From positions 1-64,000 of the forward strand of contig CAZXID010000004.1 of the NCBI GenBank assembly GCA_964640325.1: a DNA stretch of 64,000 bases. The letters run 5' to 3'. Made by a program: the position numbers and the translations under genes. The DNA is from DAOQAU01 sp964640325. GTDB lineage: Bacteria > Cyanobacteriota > Vampirovibrionia > Gastranaerophilales > Gastranaerophilaceae. Under the pieces are notes generated by a model. That model was not told the origin of the DNA and did no database searches. It saw only the letters and a list, made by a program, of their open reading frames with translations. Position 1 is the first letter of the stretch; the number at the start of each line of letters is the position of its first letter. This document shows positions 1-8,405 of the stretch, one piece after another.

Positions 1-30
1 AGGGGCGGCACTTTTCAAGTGCCGCCCCTT
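1..30 (-). terminator. Hairpin downstream of the divergent pgk
   Basis: A 13-bp perfect inverted repeat (arms 1-13 and 17-29, loop TTC) with GC-rich arms lies just past the stop of the minus-strand pgk. The U-tract for minus-strand transcription would fall outside the window, so termination there is inferred from the stem only. Confidence 0.6.
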
Positions 31-51
31 GCGTGTTTATTTAATTAATTT

Positions 52-1491
52 TTATTTATCTTCTAAAGCCAGATATCCGGGGAGTTTCCCGCTTAAGAAG
101 TCAAGCAATGCGCCGCCGCCTGTTGAAACGTGGGTGAAGTTTTCGAATGATTCTTCACCAAAGATGTTTGTAATAGCAGTAACTGTATCACCGCCTCCTG
201 CAATGGTTTTTGCTTCAGGATTATTTTTTGTAAGATTTTGAACAGCCTGTAACATTTGCTCTGTACCCTTTGTAAATCCGCCTTCAAAATATCCGACAGG
301 TCCATTTACGAAGACAGTATTTGAATTTGCAATTGTATCTACTATATTATTTACTGATTTGTCAGCTATGTCCATAATTTCCCAGCCGTCTTCAATTTCA
401 TCCGCATAGACTGTCTTAATTTCTTTTGTTTCTTTATTTTGAACAACAACATCTTCTGATATTATTAAGTTAACGCCATTTTCTGCACATTTGTTAACTA
501 TTGATTTTGCTCTTTCCAAGTCAGCATTTAATTCTTCTTCATCTTTATAAAGTTTTCTCAAAGGAGAATTCGGATTTTCATTGATAATAAACGGGATAAC
601 CATTAATCCTGCGATAATTTGGTTGTCTTCAGGCTGCATTTTATCAATCAATGTATTTATAGGTCCTATTTTTGATTCAAGTTTTGAGCCGGCAGAAATT
701 ACTGTAAACGGGCGTTTAGGATTGTCCAATATTTCGCATGCCATATCAACTTCATTAGCCATCAAAAGCCCTGCAATGGCAGGTTTATTCCAATGTTCAA
801 AACATTTAGCTACTCCCTCAGTTGAGGCATGAGCTCTGTGTGCTGCTCCAAAAGCATCGTTTACGTAAATATCTGCTGAAGCTTCCCAAATAGAGATCAA
901 TGGATCATCATTTTTTGTTTCGCCTTTGATAAAACGTGTGTTTTCAAGGAGAGCGACATCACCCTTTTTCATATCGCAAACTCCAAAGGGAAGATTTTTG
1001 CTTTGATAAAGTTTGACTTCTTGTCCAAGTAATTCAGACAATTTTTGGGCAACTGGCCTTAGGCTCAGTTTTTGTTGAATTTTAGCCATTTCTTCTGTTT
1101 CGTTTAAGTCGGGATTTTTTGCCTTTGCTTTTTTTAATTCTTTAGACGGATCGCCAAAGTGCGACATTAAAACAACTTTGGCTCCTTTGTCTGTTAAATA
1201 TTTAATAGTTTTAACCGCCTGCTTAATTCTGAAAGCGTCATTTATTGTGCCGTTTTTGTTCATTGAAACGTTGAAATCCGCTCTCATCAAAACGGTTTTG
1301 CCTTCAATGTCGCCTAAGTCACGGACATCTTTTTTTACAGGCATTGAACGTTCAGACTTTTTATTTTCACAATGTGAGCAGGTAAAGCTTACACTGTCTG
1401 CTTTTAGTCCGTAATTATAAAGACCGATTGAATTTTGTGTTGCTGAATTTAATTTTGTGTTTGTGTAACTGTTAATTGCGTATATTTTCAT
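52..1491 (-). CDS. Divergent phosphoglycerate kinase paralogue with N-terminal extension
   Basis: Phosphoglycerate kinase family, 479 aa against about 400 for the canonical copy at 15404-16606. The kinase fold starts near residue 51. It keeps the ADFN motif (70-74), the Arg of AFRI, ENTRF, AHRAH, GPVGYFEGGF and the GGGDTVTA nucleotide loop. It departs from the family elsewhere: the HLGRP motif reads HFGDP, so the substrate-binding Arg is Asp114; GGAKVSTK has become SAGSKLESK; and the GGGMAYTF segment is absent. The first 50 residues are extra and include a C-S-H-C pair. The start is set by a strong AGGAGG site 6-11 nt upstream; internal Met50 has no such site. Family membership is clear. Whether it still phosphorylates 3-phosphoglycerate is doubtful. 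It stands alone, divergent from dnaK. Confidence 0.85.
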   Translation of the reverse strand: MKIYAINSYTNTKLNSATQNSIGLYNYGLKADSVSFTCSHCENKKSERSMPVKKDVRDLGDIEGKTVLMRADFNVSMNKNGTINDAFRIKQAVKTIKYLTDKGAKVVLMSHFGDPSKELKKAKAKNPDLNETEEMAKIQQKLSLRPVAQKLSELLGQEVKLYQSKNLPFGVCDMKKGDVALLENTRFIKGETKNDDPLISIWEASADIYVNDAFGAAHRAHASTEGVAKCFEHWNKPAIAGLLMANEVDMACEILDNPKRPFTVISAGSKLESKIGPINTLIDKMQPEDNQIIAGLMVIPFIINENPNSPLRKLYKDEEELNADLERAKSIVNKCAENGVNLIISEDVVVQNKETKEIKTVYADEIEDGWEIMDIADKSVNNIVDTIANSNTVFVNGPVGYFEGGFTKGTEQMLQAVQNLTKNNPEAKTIAGGGDTVTAITNIFGEESFENFTHVSTGGGALLDFLSGKLPGYLALEDK

Positions 1492-1635
1492 TTTTCCTCC
1501 TTTTATACGTATATAAATAATTGAAACACCCTGAAAAAATTTTTTGTTATTCTCTTAACAAAGTTTTACAAATTAAAAGATTAATTTTTTGTTTATTTTT
1601 TAAGAATAATTAATTATTGATGTTAAATTAAGTAT

Positions 1636-1708
1636 AAGTAAATAGGAAATAGTAAATAGTGAGTAGAAATTAAAAATCCATTTACCATTTACTGTTTACC
1701 ATTCACTC
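1636..1708. repeat. Inverted pair of degenerate heptad arrays
   Basis: The left arm reads as 7-nt units of the type TAAATAG/GAAATAG/TGAGTAG. The right arm is its approximate reverse complement (CATTTAC-type units). The arms match unit by unit with mismatches and could form an imperfect hairpin upstream of dnaK. Similar arrays recur in many spacers of this window. Confidence 0.65.
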
Positions 1709-1746
1709 TAAGAAGACATACTAATATATACAAGGAGCGTAAACAA

Positions 1747-3597
1747 ATGGCAAAGACAATCGGTATTGATTTAGGAACAACAAACTCGGTAGTGGCTGTA
1801 ATGGAAGGCGGTAAGCCAACGGTTATAGCAAACGCAGAAGGTGCAAGAACAACTCCTTCTATAGTCGGATTTTCAAAAACAGGCGAAAGGCTTGTCGGTC
1901 AGCTTGCAAAACGTCAGGCAATTTTGAACCCTGACAAAACGGTCGCTTCAATTAAAAGACACATGGGCGAAGATTTTAAGGTCAAAATTGATGACAAAAA
2001 TTACACCCCGCAGGAGATTTCGGCGATGATTTTGAGAAAACTTGCCGATGATGCGAGTTCGTATTTGGGTGAAAAAGTAACTTCTGCGGTAATTACTGTT
2101 CCTGCATACTTTAATGATGCACAAAGGCAGGCAACAAAAGATGCGGGCAAAATTGCAGGCTTGGAGGTTCTTCGTATAGTTAATGAACCGACGGCAGCCG
2201 CGCTTGCTTACGGTTTGGACAAAGTTAAGCCTGAAAAGGTTTTGGTATTTGACCTTGGAGGCGGTACTTTCGACGTGTCAATATTGGAAATAGGAGATGG
2301 CGTACATGAAGTTCTTTCGACATCAGGCGATACTCATCTTGGCGGTGACGATTTTGATAATAAAGTTATGGATTGGCTTTGTGATGAGTTTAAGAAATCA
2401 GAGGGCATAGACTTAAGAAATGACAAACAAGCTATGCAGCGGATTAAGGAAGCGGCAGAAAAGGCTAAATGCGAGCTTTCTTCGGTTATTGAAACAAATA
2501 TTAATCTTCCGTTTATAACAGCTGATGCCAATGGTCCAAAACACTTGGATATTTCTTTGACAAGGGCAAAATTTGAAGATTTGACACATGATTTGTTGGA
2601 CAGATGCAAAAAACCCGTTGAAAATGCAATTAAAGATGCGAATCTTTCCAAAGGCGAAATTGATGAAGTTGTTTTGGTCGGAGGCTCTACGCGTATTCCT
2701 GCGGTTCAGGCGCTTGTTAAAGAGTACACAGGCAAAGACCCTAACCAATCGGTTAACCCTGACGAAGTTGTTGCTGTCGGTGCTGCAGTTCAGGCAGGAG
2801 TTCTTGCAGGCGAAGTTAAAGACATAGTTCTTTTGGACGTAACTCCTTTGACTTTGGGCATAGAAACGCTTGGAGGAGTTTTGACTCCGCTTGTTCCAAG
2901 AAATACAACGATTCCTGTTTCAAAATCACAGGTATTCTCAACAGCAGAAAATAACCAAACAGCAGTCGACATAAATGTTTTGCAGGGCGAAAGACCTATG
3001 GCAAAAGACAACAAGTCTTTGGGTATGTTCAGACTTGACGGAATTCCGCCAGCGATGAGAGGGCTTCCTCAAATTGAAGTTACTTTTGACATCGACGCAA
3101 ACGGAATTGTAAATGTTTCGGCAAAAGATAAAGCAACAAATAAAGAACAAAAAATTACCATTACAAATTCAAGTAATCTTTCAGAAGATGATATTGAAAA
3201 AATGGTTAAAGAAGCCGAGATTAATGCGGCTGAAGATAAGGCTAAAAAAGAAGAAGCGGAAGTAAGAAATAACGCTTCAAGTTTGATTGCTTCCGCTGAA
3301 AGAATAGTCAAAGATTTTGAGGGCAAAATTGATGAAGCGGATAAAACAAAATTAGACGAGCAAAAAGAATCTTTGCAAAAGTCTTTGGATGAAAATAAAT
3401 CAACCGAAGAAATTAAAAAATTGTCTGAAGATTTGCAGCAGACTATGTTTGCGATTTCTCAAAAAGCTTACGAACAGGTACAAAAAGAAGGTGAAACCGC
3501 TCAAAGCGAGACAGCACAAGGCGAAACTCCAAGTGAAGAAACTCCTTCTTCATCTGAAGACGATGTCATAGACGCCGAATATACAAAGGAAAGTTAG
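1747..3597 (+). CDS. dnaK: Chaperone DnaK (Hsp70)
   Basis: Full-length Hsp70, 616 aa. The N-terminal ATPase has GIDLGTTNS at 5-13, the DLGGGTFDVS phosphate loop and VGGSTRIP. The substrate-binding domain follows from about residue 380, then a helical lid and an acidic, Ser/Thr/Glu-rich tail ending in a DDVIDAEY-type motif typical of bacterial DnaK. It folds and refolds cytoplasmic proteins with DnaJ and GrpE, but neither gene is adjacent. An AAGGAG site sits 10 nt before the ATG. I looked for a CIRCE operator (TTAGCACTC-N9-GAGTGCTAA) in the 255-nt upstream spacer and saw none, so HrcA control is not supported here. A terminator follows directly. Confidence 0.98.
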   Translation: MAKTIGIDLGTTNSVVAVMEGGKPTVIANAEGARTTPSIVGFSKTGERLVGQLAKRQAILNPDKTVASIKRHMGEDFKVKIDDKNYTPQEISAMILRKLADDASSYLGEKVTSAVITVPAYFNDAQRQATKDAGKIAGLEVLRIVNEPTAAALAYGLDKVKPEKVLVFDLGGGTFDVSILEIGDGVHEVLSTSGDTHLGGDDFDNKVMDWLCDEFKKSEGIDLRNDKQAMQRIKEAAEKAKCELSSVIETNINLPFITADANGPKHLDISLTRAKFEDLTHDLLDRCKKPVENAIKDANLSKGEIDEVVLVGGSTRIPAVQALVKEYTGKDPNQSVNPDEVVAVGAAVQAGVLAGEVKDIVLLDVTPLTLGIETLGGVLTPLVPRNTTIPVSKSQVFSTAENNQTAVDINVLQGERPMAKDNKSLGMFRLDGIPPAMRGLPQIEVTFDIDANGIVNVSAKDKATNKEQKITITNSSNLSEDDIEKMVKEAEINAAEDKAKKEEAEVRNNASSLIASAERIVKDFEGKIDEADKTKLDEQKESLQKSLDENKSTEEIKKLSEDLQQTMFAISQKAYEQVQKEGETAQSETAQGETPSEETPSSSEDDVIDAEYTKES

Positions 3598-3626
3598 TTT
3601 ATATTTAGGATAATATGAATGGGCAG

Positions 3627-3662
3627 GTCGGGATTTTCTTTTAGAAAATCCCGACTGTTTTC
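3627..3662 (+). terminator. Rho-independent terminator of dnaK
   Basis: A 12-bp stem (3627-3638 with 3644-3655, GTCGGGATTTTC) and a short loop are followed by TGTTTTCT, 30 nt after the dnaK stop. Confidence 0.85.
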
Positions 3663-3748
3663 TAATACTCAAAAGCTTTTTTTCGTATTGAAAACAGACC
3701 TCTCCCGCAAGGGTCGAGGTAAGGCTAACAATTTATTTTTTAAATAAT

Positions 3749-3776
3749 TTGACTTTTTAAGAATAAACAATATAAT
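3749..3776 (+). promoter_or_regulatory. Sigma70-type promoter of the prepilin-like gene
   Basis: TTGACT, 16 nt, TATAAT: near-consensus -35 and -10 boxes. The expected start is near 3783, leaving a leader of about 30 nt before the ATG at 3814. Confidence 0.65.
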
Positions 3777-3813
3777 TAAGTGAGGGTATTAGTTTTTACT
3801 GAGAAAGTTTGGC

Positions 3814-4635
3814 ATGGAGTTTGATAAATTAAAATCAAAATTGGCATTTACTCTCGCTGAAGTGCTGATTGTTTTGGGGATAATCGGCATGATTGCGGAT
3901 TTGACTTTGCCTAGTTTGGTCGAAAATTATGAAAAACAGTATTATGTTACGGGTTTAAAAAAGGCTATTTCTGAAATAGAAGCAGCAATTAAGATTACTA
4001 TTGTATCTGAAGGCTGTATTAATGATTTAAAATGTGCTATGGATATTAAGAGTGGTGCTAATGAGGGTATGATATCACTTAATACTAAAACACAGACTTT
4101 TGTAAATGAATTGGCGAAAAATAATATAAAGGCTGTGGTTAAAAATTGCGGTACAAACCAAACCCCTTGTTTTGGACCTCTGTATTATTGGGGATATAAT
4201 AAGTCTTCTCGATGGGGGTCAACGAATAACTTAGACCAGCCTCCTGGGTATCTCGGGACATCTTCTGCCCGATTTGCACTGTTGCTTGCAGACGGTGTTT
4301 CAGCCTCTTTTGCGCCTAGTTTTCATGTTGTAATCATTCCAGGAGTTAGTTCGCATTTTTTCGTTTACGAATATGTTTTATCACTTTATATAGATATCAA
4401 TGGTCCTAAACCTCCTAACGTTTTTGGAAGAGATACTTTTTGGGTTTATGTAAGGAATGACGGTTCGTTAATCCCTTATGGTTCTAAATACTTTTGTTCA
4501 TTTAGCAGTAATCCTTCAAGTTGTAACTATTGGAATATGAATCCTTACGCTTTGTTTTGTTCAGACACTAATGATTACGGTGTTTTTTGTGGAGGACGTA
4601 TAGTGGAGGAAGGCTGGAAAATTAATTATTATTAA
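3814..4635 (+). CDS. Type IV pilin-like / pseudopilin protein
   Basis: 273-aa secreted protein with a class III prepilin leader. A short basic leader (residues 1-11, ending KSKLA) precedes FTLAEVLIVLGIIG, with Glu at +5 after the cleavage site (between A11 and F12). The hydrophobic alpha1 helix runs to about residue 30. A prepilin peptidase would remove the leader and the protein would join a pilus or pseudopilus. The C-terminal two thirds is aromatic and Cys-rich (at least nine Cys) and I cannot assign it to a named pilin. It is a single gene between dnaK and hisS with its own promoter and no assembly genes nearby. Many bacteria of this group carry scattered single prepilin genes; that is background knowledge, not shown here. 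Confidence 0.85.
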   Translation: MEFDKLKSKLAFTLAEVLIVLGIIGMIADLTLPSLVENYEKQYYVTGLKKAISEIEAAIKITIVSEGCINDLKCAMDIKSGANEGMISLNTKTQTFVNELAKNNIKAVVKNCGTNQTPCFGPLYYWGYNKSSRWGSTNNLDQPPGYLGTSSARFALLLADGVSASFAPSFHVVIIPGVSSHFFVYEYVLSLYIDINGPKPPNVFGRDTFWVYVRNDGSLIPYGSKYFCSFSSNPSSCNYWNMNPYALFCSDTNDYGVFCGGRIVEEGWKINYY

Positions 4636-4675
4636 AGGACTTAGTTATAGAAATCTTTTAATATTTACTCTTAAT

Positions 4676-4704
4676 TTGACTTTTTACACTTAAGTTAATA
4701 TAAT
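4676..4704 (+). promoter_or_regulatory. Near-consensus promoter of hisS, leaderless geometry
   Basis: TTGACT, exactly 17 nt, TATAAT, then 6 nt and the hisS ATG. The predicted start falls on or next to the start codon and there is no Shine-Dalgarno sequence, so the mRNA should be leaderless. Confidence 0.75.
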
Positions 4705-4710
4705 CGGTTT

Positions 4711-5949
4711 ATGACTAATTTAATCAAAGCACAAAAGGGTACAAAAGACATTTTACCCTCGGAAGTTGAACAATGGCAACGCCTGGAAGAGGTTGCACTT
4801 AAAGTTTTTTCAAATGCGGGTTACAAAGAAATCAGAACCCCGATTTTTGAGGCGACTGAACTTTTTTCTCGCGGAGTGGGCGATACTACAGATATTGTCA
4901 ACAAAGAAATGTACACTTTTGAAAAAAGCGAGCGTTCCCTGACACTTCGCCCAGAAAATACTGCAGGGGTTGTAAGAGCCTACATAGAAAATGGAATGCA
5001 CCGGCTTTCTGCTCCTGTAAAACTTTGGTATAAAGGTCCGATGTTTAGATACGAACGCCCACAGGCAGGCAGGCAAAGACAATTTCATCAGGTCGGAGTC
5101 GAAATGTTTGGGATTCAAGAACCCTCAGCCGATGCCGAAGTGATTTTGCTTGCTGTAGATTATCTAAAAGCTTTGGGATTGAATGACCTTGATGTTGAGC
5201 TTAACTCTTTAGGATGCAAGCAATGCAGAGAGGTTTACAAAGCCCGTATAAAAGAAGTTTTAAAAACACATTTTAAAAATCTTTGTCCTGATTGTCAAAA
5301 CAGGTATGAGAAAAACCCCCTCAGGCTCTTGGATTGCAAAGTCGAAAGTTGTCAAAAGATATTTAAAAATTCTGAAATTCAAAAAGTTATAATTTCTGAT
5401 TATATTTGTAAAGATTGCAGCGAACATTTTTCTTTGTTGAAAAAATATTTGGATATTTTAAAAGTCAAGTATTGTGTTAATAAATTACTTGTGCGCGGGC
5501 TTGATTATTACAATAGAACTGTTTTTGAGATTAAATCAAACAGTTTGGGCTCCCAAAATGCTGTTTGCGGTGGCGGAAGGTACGACAGTCTTGTGAAAAA
5601 CCTCGGTGGAGAAGACACCCCCGCTGTCGGCTGGGCAATGGGAATGGAAAGATTGAACTCCTTGTTGTCTCAGTCTGAACAAAAAAAGTTAAAAGCTTAT
5701 GTTGTCTCAAATTCCGTTCAAGAAGCCTTAAAATTAACCCAAGAGTTGAGAAGTCATGGAATAAGCGCCGATTTTGATATGACAGGCAAAAAATTTACAA
5801 AACAATTGGAAAAAGCTTCAAAATCGGCGATGTTTGCTCTTATTTTGGGTGAAGATGAAATTAAAAATAACAAAGTTTCAATAAAAAATCTTTCCACCTC
5901 TGAGCAAATTATTGTTGAAAGGGCTTGTGTGATTGACAAGTTTAGATAA
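4711..5949 (+). CDS. hisS: Histidine--tRNA ligase
   Basis: Class II aminoacyl-tRNA synthetase, 412 aa, the usual HisRS length. Motif 2 is visible at about residues 112-128 (RYERPQAGRQRQFHQ). The histidine-binding LVRGLDYYNRTVFE and motif 3 region (GWAMGMERL) follow, then a C-terminal anticodon-binding domain. It charges tRNA-His in the cytoplasm. A Cys-rich insertion (CKQC...CPDC...CKDC, roughly residues 168-230) suggests a zinc-binding insert, as in some HisRS. The start is the only ATG compatible with the motif and it directly follows a -10 box, with no ribosome-binding site. Confidence 0.97.
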   Translation: MTNLIKAQKGTKDILPSEVEQWQRLEEVALKVFSNAGYKEIRTPIFEATELFSRGVGDTTDIVNKEMYTFEKSERSLTLRPENTAGVVRAYIENGMHRLSAPVKLWYKGPMFRYERPQAGRQRQFHQVGVEMFGIQEPSADAEVILLAVDYLKALGLNDLDVELNSLGCKQCREVYKARIKEVLKTHFKNLCPDCQNRYEKNPLRLLDCKVESCQKIFKNSEIQKVIISDYICKDCSEHFSLLKKYLDILKVKYCVNKLLVRGLDYYNRTVFEIKSNSLGSQNAVCGGGRYDSLVKNLGGEDTPAVGWAMGMERLNSLLSQSEQKKLKAYVVSNSVQEALKLTQELRSHGISADFDMTGKKFTKQLEKASKSAMFALILGEDEIKNNKVSIKNLSTSEQIIVERACVIDKFR

Positions 5950-5961
5950 AAGTATTATAAT
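5933..5961 (+). promoter_or_regulatory. Consensus promoter with leaderless geometry
   Basis: TTGACA, 17 nt, TATAAT: both boxes match consensus exactly. Six nt later comes the ATG of the small nucleotidyltransferase gene. The -35 box lies inside the 3' end of hisS. Confidence 0.8.
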
Positions 5962-5967
5962 TCCCCT

Positions 5968-6297
5968 ATGCAAAAAAAGGTCGAAGATACTATTAACATG
6001 TTAATAAAAGCTTTAAGCAAGCGTTTTGATGATTTTCAGGGAATTTATCTTTACGGAACATTTCTTGACGGTAAATTTCATCAGGATGAAGATATAGAAC
6101 TCGTGGCTGTTTTTGATTCCGAGGATAAAACAAAGCGTGAGTTAATTTGGCCCATTGTGGGCAAAGTTGAGACCGAATTGGATGTTTTCATAGACCTTAA
6201 TCCTACGACTATGGCAGAGTTGGAAAAAGACGAAGAATTGTACGAAGATGTCGTTAAATGCGGCCGTTTTTTTAATCCTTTCGGGCAATCAATTTAG
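5968..6297 (+). CDS. Small nucleotidyltransferase-like protein (MNT type)
   Basis: 109 aa. The segment IYLYGTFLDGKFHQDEDIEL near residues 26-45 resembles the GSxxxG...D(I/L)D loop of minimal nucleotidyltransferases, with GT in place of GS and acidic residues DED/E at the metal position. The rest is alpha-beta. No partner HEPN gene is next to it, so a MNT-HEPN toxin-antitoxin reading is not supported. The role is unknown. The gene overlaps the convergent glycosyltransferase by 9 nt. The start is fixed by the promoter 6 nt upstream; there is no Shine-Dalgarno sequence. Confidence 0.75.
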   Translation: MQKKVEDTINMLIKALSKRFDDFQGIYLYGTFLDGKFHQDEDIELVAVFDSEDKTKRELIWPIVGKVETELDVFIDLNPTTMAELEKDEELYEDVVKCGRFFNPFGQSI

Positions 6298-7182
6298 GGG
6301 CATTTTTTCTTCGGGATAAATAAATTTAAGTTTTTCAAGATATTTTTCTTTTGTTTTTTTATCATTTAATTTTTTGTACCAGTAAATTAGCGTGCCTTTT
6401 TTATAATTTTGAAAATAATCTTCAAGCTGTAAGTAGTACTTTTTTTCTTTCAAGAATTTTTCTATCAAGTCAAAAATTTCAAAAAAGTCCAGTTTTTTAA
6501 AATCCTGTTTGCCGAAAGTGTAGGAAGTTTCGGAATTAAGCCTGTAAAAAACGAGGTTTTCTTTAGTTATACATATTTTTTTAGCTTGAAAAAATGTTTC
6601 ATAGAAAAATACGTTGTCTTCAAAATTTAAACCTTCTTTGAATAAAATTTTGTGGGTTTTGAGGAAGTTTTTTTTATAAATTTTATTCCATGGCATAACA
6701 CAAATTCTGAAAATAAAATTATAGGTTTCTTTAGGGGTAAAAGCTCTTTTTTCAAAAGGTTGTGGAAATAAATTCATTGTCATGTAAGGGTCTGAATTAT
6801 TATAAAAGCCTGTTTTTTGATTAAAAGTTGTAACCGAGCACATAGAAATATCCGCATCAAAATTCTTGGCATTTTGATACAGCCTTTCAAACATGGTTGA
6901 ATCTGCCCAATCATCTGAATCCAAAAAACCTATGTATTCTCCCTTTGCTGATTTTATTCCCGCATTTCTGGCAACGGATTGGCCTTTGTTTTCCTGAGAA
7001 ATTATTTTTATTCTTTCATCTTTTTTGGCAAAATTTTGCAAAATTTTGGTTGAGCCGTCTGTTGAACCGTCATTAACGCAGATTATTTCAATGTCTTTTA
7101 AGGTTTGGTTAATAAGACTTTCAAGGCAGCTTTCAAGGTATTTTTCGGTATTGTAAACAGGGATTACTACTGATATTTTCAT
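6289..7182 (-). CDS. Family 2 glycosyltransferase
   Basis: GT-A fold glycosyltransferase, 297 aa from the ATG at 7182. The N-terminus reads KISVVIPVYNTEKYLESC, followed by VNDGSTDGS (nucleotide binding) and FLDSDDW (the DxD-type metal motif), as in WcaA/EpsJ-like enzymes that transfer sugars to glycans or lipids at the membrane. The C-terminal part is Lys/Tyr/Phe-rich and variable. The donor and acceptor cannot be told. A longer frame starts at 7200, but the ATG at 7182 sits 6 nt after a -10 box and directly precedes the conserved strand, so I prefer it. It lies next to a phage-tail-like islet. Confidence 0.9.
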   Translation of the reverse strand: MKISVVIPVYNTEKYLESCLESLINQTLKDIEIICVNDGSTDGSTKILQNFAKKDERIKIISQENKGQSVARNAGIKSAKGEYIGFLDSDDWADSTMFERLYQNAKNFDADISMCSVTTFNQKTGFYNNSDPYMTMNLFPQPFEKRAFTPKETYNFIFRICVMPWNKIYKKNFLKTHKILFKEGLNFEDNVFFYETFFQAKKICITKENLVFYRLNSETSYTFGKQDFKKLDFFEIFDLIEKFLKEKKYYLQLEDYFQNYKKGTLIYWYKKLNDKKTKEKYLEKLKFIYPEEKMPLN

Positions 7183-7188
7183 AAATTG

Positions 7189-7217
7189 ATGATACTTCAT
7201 ATCTTTTTAAAAAGCAA
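7189..7217 (-). promoter_or_regulatory. Promoter of the glycosyltransferase, leaderless geometry
   Basis: On the minus strand TTGCTT, 17 nt, TATCAT, then 6 nt to the ATG at 7182. No Shine-Dalgarno sequence is present. Confidence 0.6.
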
Positions 7218-7227
7218 TTTATTTCAT

Positions 7228-7259
7228 AAAGTGCTTACGTATTAGTACGTAAGCACTTT
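7228..7259. promoter_or_regulatory. 14-bp perfect palindrome between divergent genes
   Basis: Arms 7228-7241 and 7246-7259 (AAAGTGCTTACGTA) with loop TTAG. It lies upstream of both the minus-strand glycosyltransferase and the plus-strand tail-fibre-like gene, so it is not an obvious terminator for either. It could be an operator, a terminator relic or an insertion scar. Confidence 0.5.
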
Positions 7260-7322
7260 TGCGGACTTTTTTTTGATTCAAAAACCTTTCATAATATTAA
7301 AGTAAAAAAGAAAGGAGAAAAT

Positions 7323-8351
7323 ATGTCGGGATATTTATCGTTAATAGAGTTTGTTCCGGGAACAAAAGCAAAAGCACAGGAAGTCAACGCAAATTTTCAG
7401 GCAATCAGTCAAGGACTTTGCGAAAAGGCAGATAAGGCAGGGAATTCATCACAGGTATTTAGTGTATCAAGTGCCACGAGTCCCACGCATGCAATCAATA
7501 AGTCGCAATTAGATATTTTATCAACCGATTTGAATGCTAAAATAAATGCAGCCTCGGCAAGATTTTGTGTTAAATCGGCAAATGTTACAAATGGAGTCGG
7601 TGATTTGCTCGGTTATTCGGGCATGAATGTTTCTTTTAAAGTAGGAGGGTCTTATCCCAGTTTGGTTATTTCTAATTCAAGAGGAACTTTTTCAACATTT
7701 ACTTCCATAGGGACATTGAGTATGAGTGGAAAACCCAATGGCGTTCACAATATCTTTATTGCAACCGTCGGCAGCATATATTCGCTTGCGAATAATATTT
7801 ATAGACAGCCGAGCAGGCCGACTTTGGTTGAGGGTGATATTTGGTTAAACACAGGCGTAGAACCGCTTAAAGCTATTAAATATATAAGCGGCTCAGAGGT
7901 GGAGTTTTTAGATGTACCATTGGGAAAAGTTACAATATCAGGCGGGATAATTTCTGCCGTGGAAACATTTCCTTATAATCAAAATGATTATGAGGTTAAT
8001 TTAAATTCTACGATAAAGCCAGCGTCAGGTTTGTCAAAATCAATAGCAAGTTTAGTTATGCCCGATTATCTAAACCCTGTGTCGAAAGCTTGGAATACTA
8101 TACACCAGACAGTTTCTGACGGCTATTTATATGTTTATGCAAATATTTCTGATGGCTATAATGCATATCTTGAATATTCATTCAATTCGGATTTATCAAG
8201 TCCTATTACTGTCTGGATATCTTGGATGAATACTCCAGACCGCAGTATGGGCGCTTCGGGATTTGTGCCTGTTCCAAAAGGAATGTACTACAAAGCAAGA
8301 GGTGGAAACGCAGGACAAAGTCTCAAGTTTTATTCCGCCAAAGGCGCTTAA
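7323..8351 (+). CDS. Phage tail-fibre-like protein
   Basis: 342 aa. The start (GYLSLIEFVPGTKAKAQEVN, then ANFQAI) resembles the N-terminus of phage tail-fibre and receptor-binding proteins with the 'x-EVNANF' motif. A Ser/Thr/Gly-rich beta-type body follows, with a segment DIWLNTG typical of tail appendage proteins. A good AAGGAG site lies 8 nt before the ATG. It is followed by a small gene with a tail-assembly-chaperone look; no other phage gene is nearby. Likely a domesticated or remnant tail module, or part of a larger scattered phage-derived system. The function in the host is unknown. The N-terminal call is by eye. Confidence 0.6.
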   Translation: MSGYLSLIEFVPGTKAKAQEVNANFQAISQGLCEKADKAGNSSQVFSVSSATSPTHAINKSQLDILSTDLNAKINAASARFCVKSANVTNGVGDLLGYSGMNVSFKVGGSYPSLVISNSRGTFSTFTSIGTLSMSGKPNGVHNIFIATVGSIYSLANNIYRQPSRPTLVEGDIWLNTGVEPLKAIKYISGSEVEFLDVPLGKVTISGGIISAVETFPYNQNDYEVNLNSTIKPASGLSKSIASLVMPDYLNPVSKAWNTIHQTVSDGYLYVYANISDGYNAYLEYSFNSDLSSPITVWISWMNTPDRSMGASGFVPVPKGMYYKARGGNAGQSLKFYSAKGA

Positions 8352-8405
8352 AAGAAATTAACAATAAATTTGTAATTTTATAAAAAAATAAAGAAAGAAG
8401 GCAAA

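Noticed and set aside
1492..1746. CIRCE operator upstream of dnaK
   Set aside because: No TTAGCACTC-N9-GAGTGCTAA or close variant was found.
5968..6297. MNT-HEPN toxin-antitoxin module
   Set aside because: No HEPN gene is adjacent; the neighbour is hisS on one side and a glycosyltransferase on the other.
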